DNA of 64,000 nt from Chryseobacterium taiwanense (GTDB lineage Bacteria; Bacteroidota; Bacteroidia; Flavobacteriales; Weeksellaceae), in the NCBI RefSeq assembly GCF_000813825.1, contig NZ_JWTA01000009.1, positions 50,104 to 114,103 of the forward strand, read 5' to 3'. Positions 43,401 through 52,504 of this stretch are shown here, in pieces (positions within the stretch are counted from its first letter, which is position 1; each line of letters opens with the position of its first letter). Below the pieces are notes generated by a model, which ran no database searches, had not been told where the DNA came from, and saw only the letters and a list, made by a program, of their open reading frames with translations. The translations under genes and the position numbers were made by a program.

Positions 43401-45546
43401 TAAGATCTAATTTTATAACTTCTCCATTTACTTTTACCGTAGGATTTTTTTCGTTGTATACTCCGGAAGCAGTTAGTAGGAGATTAGCATTCGGATCTTT
43501 TGAGTTTAAAACAATATTATATGCTCCGCGGTTGATTTTTCCGATAAGGTTCATGTTTTGATAACGGTAGCCTTTGTAAACCGCCGATGAAACATGTCCT
43601 TTTAAATCTGCTTTTGCATTTTTGAAATCAAAGCTTTCTCCTTTAGCATAAATCTGTGCTGAAATTGCTCCGATATCTTTATTCTGAATGATTTTTCCGA
43701 TCTGTAAACCTTGAAGATTAGCTTTTACATCATACAACTCATGATTTTTTCTGCGCATATCAACTTTAGCAACCACAGCGGCATTTCCGAGACTGGAGTA
43801 GAGGTTCAGATTGGCATCCACTACTTTGGTGGTTCCTTTTGCCGTTCCTTTGATGCTCATCGTTGAAGGAAGAGAAATATTGGAAGGAATCGTATTTTTC
43901 GGAACTAAATTAAAGATCGTTTTTGCGTTTGAAGATAATTCTGTAATCTTTAGATCATAATAGAGTTGATCAGGATTCATTGCATTTCTGATTCTTCCTG
44001 ATGCTGCAACTCTCAATTGATCTAAGCCTGAAACTTTAAGATTATTGATCAATAAATCGTTGACGTTTCCTTTTACATTTGCATTAACATTTAAAACAGC
44101 ATTTGGATATTTATTGAAAGGAACAGTATTCTTTAAAGCAGGAACCAAATTCAAAATATCTGCAAAACCAATTCTGGAATCTTTGATGTTGGCAGAAATC
44201 TTTACGGCTCCTAAATTGGAACTGAACTGTTCGATCGAATTATAATTTAAAATGACCTCATCTCGTAACAACGTTTTTGGCGTTTGCAGGTAAAGATCTT
44301 TTAAATAAGCTTCTTTCTCATTATAGACAAAATCTGTATTGAATTTTTGAATATCCAGTCCTCTTGCTTCCTGAATTTTTGCCGAGCTTACCGTTCCTGC
44401 AAAGGTATTGTCCTGCATTTTGAAACTTCTCACCTCAACATTCATTTTCGAGAAATTCATGTGATTGAAATCCATTCCTTGTTTTGTTGGTGCGACTGCA
44501 GTATTGTTGTAAACCACTTTTACGTCGTTTAAAACCAGTTTTCCAAGCAAAAGACTCATTGCTTTTTCTTTATCCGTTACTTTAGAAATTTCAGGTTCTT
44601 TATTATTTTTAGGATTGGCATTCTGAGCCGGAAGATAAAGATTGGCATTGATATCTGCTCCGGAAAGGAATATATTATCTACACTGTAAGCATTGTTTTC
44701 CAGATCAAGTTTGTTGACTTTGGTGCTGAGTTCTTTGAACAGGACTTTTGCAAAAGTTTTAGTATTGTCGTCGCCATAATCAATATCGAAATTGGTCAGT
44801 TTTATACCTCTTAATCCAATCTCCATCGGCTTTTTATTGTTCAGAGAATCGACCTTCTTCTCAACTTTTTTGGAAACTTCTTCTACGAGATCCTGCTTTA
44901 GTTTCAGTTTTAACCCATCAAGATTGATATCGTTAACAGCATATTTGTTGTTATTTAAATCAAAGGTTTTTACTCTTGTATCAAAAGATTTAAAGTAAAT
45001 TTTTATATCATTTTTAGATTGCTGGTCGTTGAAGGTAACGCCAATATCTTTTAATTTAATTTTATCTAAAGAAATAATGAATGGTTTCGACGAACTTTCT
45101 TCTTTATCACTGGTTGCAAAAGCATCAATAATATAATCGAAGTTGAATTTTCCGTCAGGTTTTCTCACTACATTCGCTCTTGTTCCCTCCAAATCTACTG
45201 AAGTAATATCTGCTGTGGAATTGATGAGTTTAAGCATATTTAGTCCAACATCAAGTTTCCGTACAGCCAAAAGCGTGTCGACATCCTGTCCTTTTAAATA
45301 CAAATTTTCCATAACAAGATTGTTTGGAAATCCTATGTAAACCCTTTCCAGGCTTACTTTTGTTTTGATTTTCTTTTCAAGATAGACGACTAATTTATCC
45401 TTAATAAAGTTTTGAACAGCCGGAAGCCTTAAACTAAAAATAAGCAGGATAAGAAAAACCAATATGGAAATAATGGTTATGAGGAATCGCCTTAAGAGCT
45501 TTCTTTTATTGATTTTCAGTTTCAAGAGTGATTCGGTTTTAGACAA
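40498..45546 (-). CDS. tamB: TamB-family translocation and assembly protein
   Basis: A 1682-residue protein. An N-terminal anchor (about residues 18-42) is followed by a very long, repetitive beta-taco region that spans the periplasm, and the conserved C-terminal TamB domain (formerly DUF490), with F-D-I-T-T-D and the L-L-x-x-R-F-I-G-E-N-P end segment. It is thought to guide lipids or outer-membrane proteins together with TamL. It is first in the tamB-tamL-yihY run. The length is typical for Bacteroidota (1400-1700). Confidence 0.93.
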   Translation of the reverse strand: MSKTESLLKLKINKRKLLRRFLITIISILVFLILLIFSLRLPAVQNFIKDKLVVYLEKKIKTKVSLERVYIGFPNNLVMENLYLKGQDVDTLLAVRKLDVGLNMLKLINSTADITSVDLEGTRANVVRKPDGKFNFDYIIDAFATSDKEESSSKPFIISLDKIKLKDIGVTFNDQQSKNDIKIYFKSFDTRVKTFDLNNNKYAVNDINLDGLKLKLKQDLVEEVSKKVEKKVDSLNNKKPMEIGLRGIKLTNFDIDYGDDNTKTFAKVLFKELSTKVNKLDLENNAYSVDNIFLSGADINANLYLPAQNANPKNNKEPEISKVTDKEKAMSLLLGKLVLNDVKVVYNNTAVAPTKQGMDFNHMNFSKMNVEVRSFKMQDNTFAGTVSSAKIQEARGLDIQKFNTDFVYNEKEAYLKDLYLQTPKTLLRDEVILNYNSIEQFSSNLGAVKISANIKDSRIGFADILNLVPALKNTVPFNKYPNAVLNVNANVKGNVNDLLINNLKVSGLDQLRVAASGRIRNAMNPDQLYYDLKITELSSNAKTIFNLVPKNTIPSNISLPSTMSIKGTAKGTTKVVDANLNLYSSLGNAAVVAKVDMRRKNHELYDVKANLQGLQIGKIIQNKDIGAISAQIYAKGESFDFKNAKADLKGHVSSAVYKGYRYQNMNLIGKINRGAYNIVLNSKDPNANLLLTASGVYNEKNPTVKVNGEVIKLDLNKLGFYKDPMILAGKIDGDFTNLDPDNLNGYLNLKDFAFSNTKEVYPVQEVNLKASSTTDSTNIIFNSQIADVELKGKYKLTQIFGSLSNTINQYYQFQKPGKTQKIQEGQFFTFNAKIKNDDLIRKFVPDLKSFETINLTGNYDADSQKIEIDGQIPQLLYGENSIENATLKVTNENQALQYNLNVQALKSSSFALNRVNIDGDVSNNIINYNITTKDEKEITQFLIAGNAKSLNDITEISLNPNGLKLNYTDWTVGEGNKIQISNKGIFADNFRLSNEGSEILLQSESQSPNSPLNVSLKDFKIETITELIKKDTVLAKGTINGTAQLRDITKKMSFTSDLNISDLIVYGNPVGNLAVKVNNASPNLLNADIALSGNNNDVKILGDYNISSSTFDLNMTINQLQMKSVQGFSMNAVTNTEGYISGNLKITGTTDKPNILGKVKFNDVGLEIAKTGSDFRKLNDEIEFTSRGIEFDNFKINDKDGNSLKINGEVLTQTYRDFAFNLDVNAKDFKVVNSEKSHDAMMYGILAIDANLHIRGDLDLPKVDGRLNVSDNTDFSFVLPQSSPSLQERDGIVEFIDQDQVVLNKTIKADSLNAQSRIKGMDVSVNIEVSKEAKLSIIIDKANGDFVKLQGEAELTGGVDPSGKTTLVGVYQVESGAYEMSVSLLKRKFDIQKGSTITWTGEPTTAIMDITAIYKTETAPIDLVEQQLTTDSPSELNQYKQRIPFNTLLKMKGELLKPEITFDITTDKKNNAVSSSVIETVDQKLAQLRTQESEMNKQVFALLLLNRFIGENPFESGAGMSGEMIARQSVSKLLSQQLNNLASDLIKGVDLNFDLESSEDYSTGAKNTRTDLNVGVSKKLLNDRLKVSVGSNFALEGDARENENMTNIAGNVTLDYSLSKDGRYMLRAYRKDEYQVALQGQIVETGVGFIITLDYDKFRDIFKKSKEKRVRENKKDKAVEFK

Positions 45547-45600
45547 ATATAATAATACGAATTTATTATTTATCTGTGGTGATACTCTTTTGTGAATACA

Positions 45601-45690
45601 AAAATCCTGCCTTGGCTGCCCATTTATGGAATTTAAGTTTAGTTGTCGTCAAGTGAATTAGTTGATGAAGACAGCCAAGGCGCGGATTTT
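45601..45690. repeat. Long-loop inverted repeat upstream of tamB
   Basis: AAAATCCTGCCTTGGCTG (45601-45618) is repeated inverted at 45672-45690 with one extra base, leaving a loop of about 53 bases. On the minus strand the second arm ends in TTTTT. It may be a terminator-like or mobile repeat element. Confidence 0.55.
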
Positions 45691-45700
45691 GTGTTTTTAA

Positions 45701-45787
45701 AAAGCCCCCTTTTGTATCATTTTTTCTGTTGAAAAGGTTAGCAAAAATGAAAATTCAAATGTTGGTTTAGTTAGTGCAAGGGGGCTT
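45701..45787 (-). terminator. Long-loop hairpin, likely ccoP terminator
   Basis: AAAGCCCCCTT (45701-45711) and AAGGGGGCTTT (45778-45787) form an 10-11 bp GC-rich stem with a 66-base loop. On the minus strand the arm is followed by TTTTT. It begins about 30 bases past the ccoP stop. Confidence 0.5.
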
Positions 45788-45818
45788 TGGCATGGTTTAT
45801 AGATTGAGATAAAAAATT

Positions 45819-46706
45819 CTAGTCATTTCCGTTTTCCCAGTGCGTTTCTTCACCTTGTGGTGTTGCACCTCCTTGAGCAGGAGTAATAGGAGCGGTTTCT
45901 TGATTGATATGGTAGATGTAAGCGGCAATTTTCTCGGCATCTCTTCCGGTAATGGTTCCTTCTTTAATAAAAGGTCGCATCGTAGGATTGTTGGGTGAGC
46001 CGTTTTCCAGCATCCAGATTACATTTTTGAATAAACTTTTTTGTTTTACATTGATCCAGTGCGTATCTGTTAAATTGGGACCGATTCCTCCTTTACCGTT
46101 ATCGCCATGGCAGGTCACGCAATTGGTTTTAAATAATTCCTGACCTTCTGCGATATTATCTGCGCTGTATTTTGCAGTTTCTAGCGTTACCTGTGGAGCT
46201 GTTTTTTCATATTCTTCAATGGAAGCAAGCATTGTTTTTGTTTCATGATTTAACTCTGCTTCCGGATGAGCGTAGTCTGTAAAGGCAAAAGCTGTAAGGT
46301 AAACGACGCAGAAAATACATCCGAAATAAAATAAGCCAATCCACCATTTTGGAAGTGAGTTGTCGAGTTCTGTAATTCCGTCAAACCCATGATCGATCAG
46401 AATATCTTTTTCTTCTGTAGCAGATTGTTTTTTGAATGCAGAGTTCCAAAGTTTCTGAAAATAAGGGGTGTTTTTATCTTTTAAATATTCGGCTTTTTCT
46501 TCTGCTGATAATTTGGTGAAATTTTGATTTTCAATTAAATCTCCAATTGAATTCATGATCAAAAGAAGAACAATCACGATCAATATTAATCCCCAGAAAA
46601 AAGGTGAAGAAAAATATCCTGAATCGGAAGCGAACATTTCGAACGCCATGATCGTTAAACCTAGTGTGACAAGGATATAGATGGAAATTGGAGTTCTTGT
46701 TTTCAT
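45819..46706 (-). CDS. ccoP: cbb3-type cytochrome oxidase subunit CcoP, mono-haem
   Basis: A 295-residue membrane-anchored cytochrome c. Two spans (about 8-50 and 121-143) hold it on the inner membrane, with the haem domain outside. Only one haem-binding motif is present, CVTCH at 196-200, with the likely axial Met in T-M-R-P-F near 240; classical CcoP has two such motifs. It lies 17 bases after ccoNO and belongs to the same operon. It passes electrons to CcoN-CcoO. Confidence 0.93.
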   Translation of the reverse strand: MKTRTPISIYILVTLGLTIMAFEMFASDSGYFSSPFFWGLILIVIVLLLIMNSIGDLIENQNFTKLSAEEKAEYLKDKNTPYFQKLWNSAFKKQSATEEKDILIDHGFDGITELDNSLPKWWIGLFYFGCIFCVVYLTAFAFTDYAHPEAELNHETKTMLASIEEYEKTAPQVTLETAKYSADNIAEGQELFKTNCVTCHGDNGKGGIGPNLTDTHWINVKQKSLFKNVIWMLENGSPNNPTMRPFIKEGTITGRDAEKIAAYIYHINQETAPITPAQGGATPQGEETHWENGND

Positions 46707-46723
46707 TTTCTTGATAATTTAAA

Positions 46724-49003
46724 TTATTCTGCACTTGCAGTTTGAATCTGAGTCGTTTTTATATCTGTACCTAATCTTTGCAGATAAGCGATCATTGCGA
46801 CAATTTCTCTTTGCTCAAGCGGAACGAATGTTGCCCCTTTTGCAGCTCTGTCTTTTTCAATCTGTTCTTTCACATCGGTAGCTTCGGAATAAATTCTTTT
46901 TACAATTCCTGCGGCCTGATTGTTTGCCCATTGGTTGGCGGAATCTATTTCTGCTTTTGTATAAGGAACATCGAAATAGTTTTTCATCAATTTCATTTTG
47001 TCCACCATTTGTGTTTTGTCTAGTTTGTTTGTAATTAACCAAGGAAAACGAGGCATAATAGATCCTGCTGAAGTAATTCTTGGGTTATACATATGTTTGA
47101 AGTGCCATGAATCTGGATTTCTTCCACCTTCTCTATGTAAATCCGGTCCTGTTCTTTTTGATCCCCAAAGGAATGGTCTGTCATAAATAAATTCTCCTGC
47201 TTTAGAATACTGCCCGTTTTTTCCTTCAAATCTTACGATTTCGTCTCTGAACGGTCGTATCATCTGTGAGTGACAGGCATTACAACCTTCGCGGATATAT
47301 AGATCTCTTCCTTCCAGTTCTAATGGAGAATAAGGTTTTACAGCAGTAATTGTTGGAACACTTTGTTTTAAAGTTAATGTTGGAATAATTTCTACCAAAC
47401 CACCAATCGCAATCGTGATGAACGCTAATATTGATAATAATTTCGGAGTTCTTTCCAACCATAAATGGAGTCCTTCACCTTTTTTTCTTGTCGTTCCGAT
47501 ATTGGCTAATGCAGGTGCTTCTGCAGGGACATTTTTCTGGAATGATCCTTTTCTTACGGTGGCAATAACGTTTACAACCATTAAGATCGCTCCTGAAAGA
47601 TAAAATAAGCCACCTAAGAATCTCATTTTATAGTATGGAATAATTGCAGTAACAGTATCCAACCAGTTTTTCCACAATAAAGTTCCATCAGGATTAAATT
47701 GTTTCCACATTAATCCCTGAGTGAATCCTGAGATATACATAGGTACGGCATAGAATATAATTCCTAAGGTTCCTAACCAGAAATGCCAGTTAGCCAGTTT
47801 TTTAGACCATAATTCGGTTCTCCACATTACTGGAATCAGATAATAGATGATCCCAAAAGCCATAAAGCCATTCCATCCAAGTGCGCCGATGTGTACGTGA
47901 CCAATAACCCAGTCTGTAAAGTGCCCGATTTTATTTAAAGATTTGGTTGCTAAAAGCGGTCCTTCAAAAGTTGCCATCCCATAACAAGTTACAGCGACTA
48001 CGAAAAATTTAAGAATAGGATTCTCTCTTACTTTATCCCAAGCTCCTCTTAAGGTAAGAAGACCGTTCAACATTCCTCCCCAAGAGGGTGCAATCAGCAT
48101 GATGGAGAAACCTGTTCCCACCGCTTGAGCCCAAGCCGGAAGTGCGGTATATTGCAAGTGGTGTGGTCCCGCCCAAAGGTAAACAAAGATCAATGACCAG
48201 AAGTGGATAATAGATAATTTATAAGAGAAAACTGGTCTGTCCGCAGCTTTTGGTAAGAAATAATACATCAAACCTAAAACCGGAGTTGTTAATACGAATG
48301 CTACTGCATTGTGACCGTACCACCACTGTACCAAAGCATCTTTTGCTCCTGAATAGATTGAGTATGATTTCCAGCTTGTGAATGATATTGGAACTTCAAG
48401 GTTGTTGAAGATGTGAAGCATGGCTACAGCAATCCACGTTCCGATGAAAAACCATATCGCCACATATAAATGTCTTACCCTTCTTTTTGCAATGGTTCCG
48501 AACATGTTGATCCCGAAAACCACCCAAGAAACAGTAATTAAAATATCAATTGGCCATTCGTGCTCTGCATATTCTTTAGAAGTGTTGATTCCCATTAGGA
48601 AAGTAATTACTACGCTGATAATCATGATTTGCCATGTCCAGAAATGAACCCAAGATAATGTATCGCTGTACATTCTTGTTTTAAGCAATCTCTGCATGCT
48701 GTAATAAGCACCACAGAAAAAGGAATTACAGACGAAAGCAAAAATTACAGCGCTCGTATGCAACATTCTGATCCTTCCGAAGCCTAAGGCTCCTTGTGTA
48801 TTAATCAGTCCCTGAATATTCCCAGATGCTAAACTTTTAATGGTGGTGTCATCTGTTCCGAATAAAAATTCGGGAAGTTCAGGATAAAAAAGCATCAGTG
48901 CAGCGGTAAGCCCGAGTAAAAAACCGACCAAACCGAATGCAATTGTAGCATAGAGGAATGCTCTGACAATATTATTGTCATAATTAAATTTTTGCGTCTC
49001 CAT
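46724..49003 (-). CDS. ccoN: Fused cbb3 oxidase subunits CcoN-CcoO
   Basis: The catalytic unit of the high-affinity terminal oxidase that reduces oxygen at low tension. The start at 49003 gives 759 residues. The first 530 or so are the twelve-span CcoN with the haem-copper histidines, for example W-Y-G-H-N-A-V-A, and W-A-G-P-H-H-L and G-H-V-H-I-G-A. The rest is CcoO, with a single haem c site C-N-A-C-H at 574-578 and an axial Met in S-I-M-P-R-F. No CcoQ, CcoS or CcoG gene is next to it. Electron donor is inferred to be a cytochrome c/quinol chain. Confidence 0.95.
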   Translation of the reverse strand: METQKFNYDNNIVRAFLYATIAFGLVGFLLGLTAALMLFYPELPEFLFGTDDTTIKSLASGNIQGLINTQGALGFGRIRMLHTSAVIFAFVCNSFFCGAYYSMQRLLKTRMYSDTLSWVHFWTWQIMIISVVITFLMGINTSKEYAEHEWPIDILITVSWVVFGINMFGTIAKRRVRHLYVAIWFFIGTWIAVAMLHIFNNLEVPISFTSWKSYSIYSGAKDALVQWWYGHNAVAFVLTTPVLGLMYYFLPKAADRPVFSYKLSIIHFWSLIFVYLWAGPHHLQYTALPAWAQAVGTGFSIMLIAPSWGGMLNGLLTLRGAWDKVRENPILKFFVVAVTCYGMATFEGPLLATKSLNKIGHFTDWVIGHVHIGALGWNGFMAFGIIYYLIPVMWRTELWSKKLANWHFWLGTLGIIFYAVPMYISGFTQGLMWKQFNPDGTLLWKNWLDTVTAIIPYYKMRFLGGLFYLSGAILMVVNVIATVRKGSFQKNVPAEAPALANIGTTRKKGEGLHLWLERTPKLLSILAFITIAIGGLVEIIPTLTLKQSVPTITAVKPYSPLELEGRDLYIREGCNACHSQMIRPFRDEIVRFEGKNGQYSKAGEFIYDRPFLWGSKRTGPDLHREGGRNPDSWHFKHMYNPRITSAGSIMPRFPWLITNKLDKTQMVDKMKLMKNYFDVPYTKAEIDSANQWANNQAAGIVKRIYSEATDVKEQIEKDRAAKGATFVPLEQREIVAMIAYLQRLGTDIKTTQIQTASAE

Positions 49004-49110
49004 AATTCCTATGTGTTGTACTGAGGTGATATTTTGCTTTAAAACGGAAGCTTTTTTGAGCAAATTTTCGGCTTACGTTTTAAATATCATGTAATGTGAT
49101 AATGTTTTGC

Positions 49111-49131
49111 CAAAGGTATTTACTAACTTTG
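49111..49131. promoter_or_regulatory. Back-to-back -7 elements for ccoNO and the XRE gene
   Basis: CAAAGGTA (49111-49118) is TACCTTTG on the minus strand, and TAACTTTG (49124-49131) lies on the plus strand; both fit TAnnTTTG. They face away from each other toward ccoNO and the small regulator. Their -33 boxes are weak. Confidence 0.45.
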
Positions 49132-49187
49132 TGTAAGTCTAATAGATATACTTCTAAAATATACCGAAATCTACTAAAATACGGGTC

Positions 49188-49478
49188 ATGAAAATATGTG
49201 GACAAAATATTAGGAAAATCAGAAGAAGTAAGGATTTTACTCAGGAATATATGGCTTTTGAGATGGGTATTTCTCAAAAAGCATATTCGGATATTGAGAA
49301 CGCTAGGGTAAAGATCAACTTTGAAACTCTTACTAAAATCTCTGATATTTTAGAGATTAAACCTTCAGATGTTTGTAGTGTTTCCCATAAATGCGGAAAT
49401 GATTTTGAAGGAAAGTATAATGATCTTGTAGAGTATATGAAAAAGAGTGGAATGGAAATTCCGAAAGAATTTTTATAA
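49188..49478 (+). CDS. XRE-family transcriptional regulator
   Basis: A 96-residue DNA-binding protein. Residues 5-62 form a helix-turn-helix of the XRE/HipB type, with I-R-K-I-R-R-S-K-D-F-T-Q-E-Y-M-A, then the recognition helix M-G-I-S-Q-K-A-Y-S-D-I-E-N and I-S-D-I-L-E-I-K-P-S-D. The C-terminal tail is short and has no sensing domain. It is divergent from ccoNO with a shared promoter region, so regulation of the oxidase is possible but not shown. Confidence 0.88.
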   Translation: MKICGQNIRKIRRSKDFTQEYMAFEMGISQKAYSDIENARVKINFETLTKISDILEIKPSDVCSVSHKCGNDFEGKYNDLVEYMKKSGMEIPKEFL

Positions 49479-49495
49479 ATTTTCGTTAAAAAAAT

Positions 49496-49527
49496 AAAAA
49501 GGCTGCTTCATTTGAAGCAGCCTTTTA
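49496..49527. terminator. Bidirectional terminator
   Basis: The 12-bp stem AAAGGCTGCTTC with GAAGCAGCCTTT has a 4-base loop and T/A runs. It serves the XRE gene and the convergent phosphodiesterase gene. Confidence 0.88.
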
Positions 49528-49543
49528 TTGTATGTTGAAATTG

Positions 49544-50887
49544 TTATTTGGTCAGTAATCCCGGATAAAGAATTCCGTCTGTTTTTAAATTCAGATTTAA
49601 TAAATAAGCAATTAACGGAGCAATATCTTCCTGTCCTATCAAAGGAAGTACAGTTCCTTGTTTAATCCCTTTTCCAAAAGCTACAAATCCTGTCTGGATT
49701 TCTTTGAAATCGGTTGGAAGGTAACCGTGTGTTCCTCCGTCTGCCGCTTTTAACAATTCTCCTGTTGCAGTAGCTCCAAAACTTATTCCCTGATAAGCAG
49801 CTAAAGCCAATGATGCTGTAGGATCTCCTTTTGCTTCTGCAACCTGTTCTTTATTCAGTACATGGAACATTTTTTTGTATCCTTCAGGAAGATTGTTTAA
49901 AAGTTCATTGACTTTGTTTAGGGTAGCTTTATCATTAGGGTTTTTCAGGTGTAAAAATGCAGAACCTCCACTTGCCTGAAAATAAGCTTTCCAGTCTTCC
50001 TTTTTATCACTGTTATATAATCCTGCTTTTGCCAACATCACGTTAGGATTGAATTGAGTGTGAATGTCTACAAAACCGTGATCTCCCGTTATAATGAATG
50101 TGGTATTTTCTCCTATTCCAGCCGCTGTTGCAGCATCAATTAAAGTTTTAATGGCAACATCTGCTCCTGCTACGGCAGAACGAACTTTATCCCCTTCTCT
50201 GCCTTCTTCGTGCTCAAAATGATCGGTTGCAGCAATGTGAAGCGCTAAAAATGAAGGTTTGTATTTCTTTAAAATATAAGCAGCCATTCTTGCTTTATTC
50301 TGATCGCTTACCGCGTAATCTAAACTCGCTCCATACTCTCCAAATTTACCCACTGCATAATCCTGAACTTCCTGAAAAAGCTCTTTTGGAGTAGATTCCA
50401 TGCTCATTGCTTTTACTTCATCTTTTTTCTCTCCTTTATTTTTTGGTAGATAAACGTATTCCGGCAAGTTATAGGTGATTGGTGCTCCAACAGTTACCGG
50501 CCAGCTTACACCGGCAGTAGTTAATCCTGCTTCTTTAGCTACGCTGAAAATTGTTGGAACTTTAATATCCTTATAAAACCAAAACCATTCTCCCGTTATT
50601 CCCAAAGGCTGAACCGGAGTGTTGTAATAAATTCCATGTTTTGAAGGTAAAACGCCACTTACAATCGTTGTGTGTGAAGGATAGGTAACGGTAGGGAAGG
50701 AACCTCGAACACCATTAGCATAAGCTCCTTTTTTCATCATTTGTCTCAGATTTACCATCGACCATTCAGGATTTAAATAAAATTCTGGTCGCAGACCATC
50801 TACGCTGATCAGAACAACGTGGTTGGTATTGGTTTGGGCTTTTGCTAATCCCGCTGTCAATGCCAGAAAAAGGAATATTTTTTTCAT
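49544..50887 (-). CDS. Type I phosphodiesterase/nucleotide pyrophosphatase
   Basis: A 447-residue exported enzyme of the alkaline-phosphatase superfamily (ENPP-like). The signal peptide ends at A-K-A-Q (residue 18). Metal ligand Asp30 is in S-V-D-G-L-R-P-E; the nucleophile is Thr68 in P-T-V-T-Y-P-S-H. The later metal ligands are in H-I-A-A-T-D-H-F-E-H and T-G-D-H-G-F. It should hydrolyse phosphodiester or pyrophosphate bonds in nucleotides outside the cytoplasm. It is monocistronic. Confidence 0.92.
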   Translation of the reverse strand: MKKIFLFLALTAGLAKAQTNTNHVVLISVDGLRPEFYLNPEWSMVNLRQMMKKGAYANGVRGSFPTVTYPSHTTIVSGVLPSKHGIYYNTPVQPLGITGEWFWFYKDIKVPTIFSVAKEAGLTTAGVSWPVTVGAPITYNLPEYVYLPKNKGEKKDEVKAMSMESTPKELFQEVQDYAVGKFGEYGASLDYAVSDQNKARMAAYILKKYKPSFLALHIAATDHFEHEEGREGDKVRSAVAGADVAIKTLIDAATAAGIGENTTFIITGDHGFVDIHTQFNPNVMLAKAGLYNSDKKEDWKAYFQASGGSAFLHLKNPNDKATLNKVNELLNNLPEGYKKMFHVLNKEQVAEAKGDPTASLALAAYQGISFGATATGELLKAADGGTHGYLPTDFKEIQTGFVAFGKGIKQGTVLPLIGQEDIAPLIAYLLNLNLKTDGILYPGLLTK

Positions 50888-51072
50888 TGTAAAAATTTTT
50901 GCAAGATTAGGATATTAGTGTTAATCAAGTATGAATAGACTATTAAGTTTACTTTCTTTTACTGATTTGTGATTAAATCAAAATCATATGATGAAAATAG
51001 AATCATTTTATGAGTACCCTTAGCTAGCCTCTGAGAGAAAGTTTTTATATATTTAGCCCCATATTTTTCATT

Positions 51073-52497
51073 ATGAACAACGAAAATAAAGAGGGACAAA
51101 AAGATTCTCTGGTTAGAGGACTTACTAACCGTCATATTCAATTAATTGCTCTTGGAGGAGCTATTGGTACAGGACTTTTCTTAGGAATTGGTCCCGCAGC
51201 GGTATTGGCAGGTCCGTCAGTTATTTTAGGCTATGCTTTGGCAGGTATTATTGCTTTCTTTATCATGCGACAACTGGGCGAAATGGTCGTTCAGGAGCCG
51301 GTTTCAGGAAGTTTTAGTTATTTCGCTTATAAATATTGGGGGAGTTTTCCCGGTTTTGCTTCCGGCTGGAATTACTGGATTCTTTATATTTTGGTAAGTA
51401 TGGCAGAGCTTACGGCTATTGGTCATTACGTTCACTTTTGGTGGCCCGAAATTCCGCTGTGGGTTTCGAGTTTATTCTTTTTTATTGTGATCAATGCTTT
51501 AAACCTTGCTTCGGTAAAAGTATATGGAGAAACGGAATTTTGGTTTTCTATCATAAAAGTGGTGGCAATTGTTGCCATGATTGTCTTTGGTATTTATTTA
51601 TTGGTAAGCGGAACAGGAGGCGAAAAGGCAAGTATTTCCAATTTATGGAATGATGGGGGATTTTTCCCGAAAGGATTTTTTAATAAAGACGGCAATGGCT
51701 ATTCCGGGCTTTTCTCTGCTATGGCGATGATCATGTTCTCATTTGGAGGGTTGGAATTGATAGGAATTACTGCTGCAGAAGCTAAAAATCCTGAAAAAAC
51801 AATTCCTAAGGCAACCAACCAAGTTATTTACAGAATTTTGATTTTCTATGTGGGAGCATTGGTTATTTTATTTTCATTAAGCCCATGGAGAGAAATTACA
51901 GAAGGAACGAGCCCGTTTGTAATGGTTTTCCAAAACTTAAATGGATTAGAATTGACGGTATTTGGAAAAGTAATTCAGTTTAATGTATTGATTGCTAATG
52001 TGCTTAATTTAATTGTATTAACAGCTGCTTTGTCAGTGTATAACAGCAGTGTGTATAGCAATAGCCGAATGCTTTTCGGATTGGCACAACAAGGCAACGC
52101 TCCGAAATTTTTAACGAAATTAAATAAAAGCAGTGTTCCTACAAATGCGATTCTCGTCTCATCTTGTTTTGCCGGAATTTGTATTATCATCAATAAGCTG
52201 GTTCCTGAAAAAGCTTTTGAATATCTGATGGCTTTGGTGGTTTCTACTTTGATTATCAACTGGCTGATGATTTGTTATACCCATTTGAAATTTAAGAAAC
52301 AGAATATTAAATTGGGTGTTGATTTGAAATTTCCATCTATATTTTATCCCATATCCAATTATATTTGTATTGCTTTTTTGTTATTAATTTTAGTATTAAT
52401 GAGCATTACAGGTATGGAAATTCAGGTGATTTTGATTCCGATATGGTTGGCTTTTTTATTTTTAATGTATCGATTATATAAACCGAAATCAAATTAA
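51073..52497 (+). CDS. Amino acid permease (APC/AAT family)
   Basis: A 474-residue membrane protein with twelve spans. The first helix has the family signature I-A-L-G-G-A-I-G-T-G-L-F-L-G-I-G, and A-E-L-T-A-I-G-H-Y and F-S-F-G-G-L-E-L-I-G-I-T-A-A-E-A follow. It resembles the AroP/PheP/GABA-permease group of proton symporters. The amino acid it carries cannot be read from the sequence. The gene has its own terminator region. Confidence 0.92.
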   Translation: MNNENKEGQKDSLVRGLTNRHIQLIALGGAIGTGLFLGIGPAAVLAGPSVILGYALAGIIAFFIMRQLGEMVVQEPVSGSFSYFAYKYWGSFPGFASGWNYWILYILVSMAELTAIGHYVHFWWPEIPLWVSSLFFFIVINALNLASVKVYGETEFWFSIIKVVAIVAMIVFGIYLLVSGTGGEKASISNLWNDGGFFPKGFFNKDGNGYSGLFSAMAMIMFSFGGLELIGITAAEAKNPEKTIPKATNQVIYRILIFYVGALVILFSLSPWREITEGTSPFVMVFQNLNGLELTVFGKVIQFNVLIANVLNLIVLTAALSVYNSSVYSNSRMLFGLAQQGNAPKFLTKLNKSSVPTNAILVSSCFAGICIIINKLVPEKAFEYLMALVVSTLIINWLMICYTHLKFKKQNIKLGVDLKFPSIFYPISNYICIAFLLLILVLMSITGMEIQVILIPIWLAFLFLMYRLYKPKSN

Positions 52498-52504
52498 AAA
52501 AAAT

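Noticed and set aside
49004..49063. 20-residue N-terminal extension of CcoN
   Set aside because: CcoN in this group starts at M-E-T-Q-K-F; the upstream codons have no membrane-protein character.
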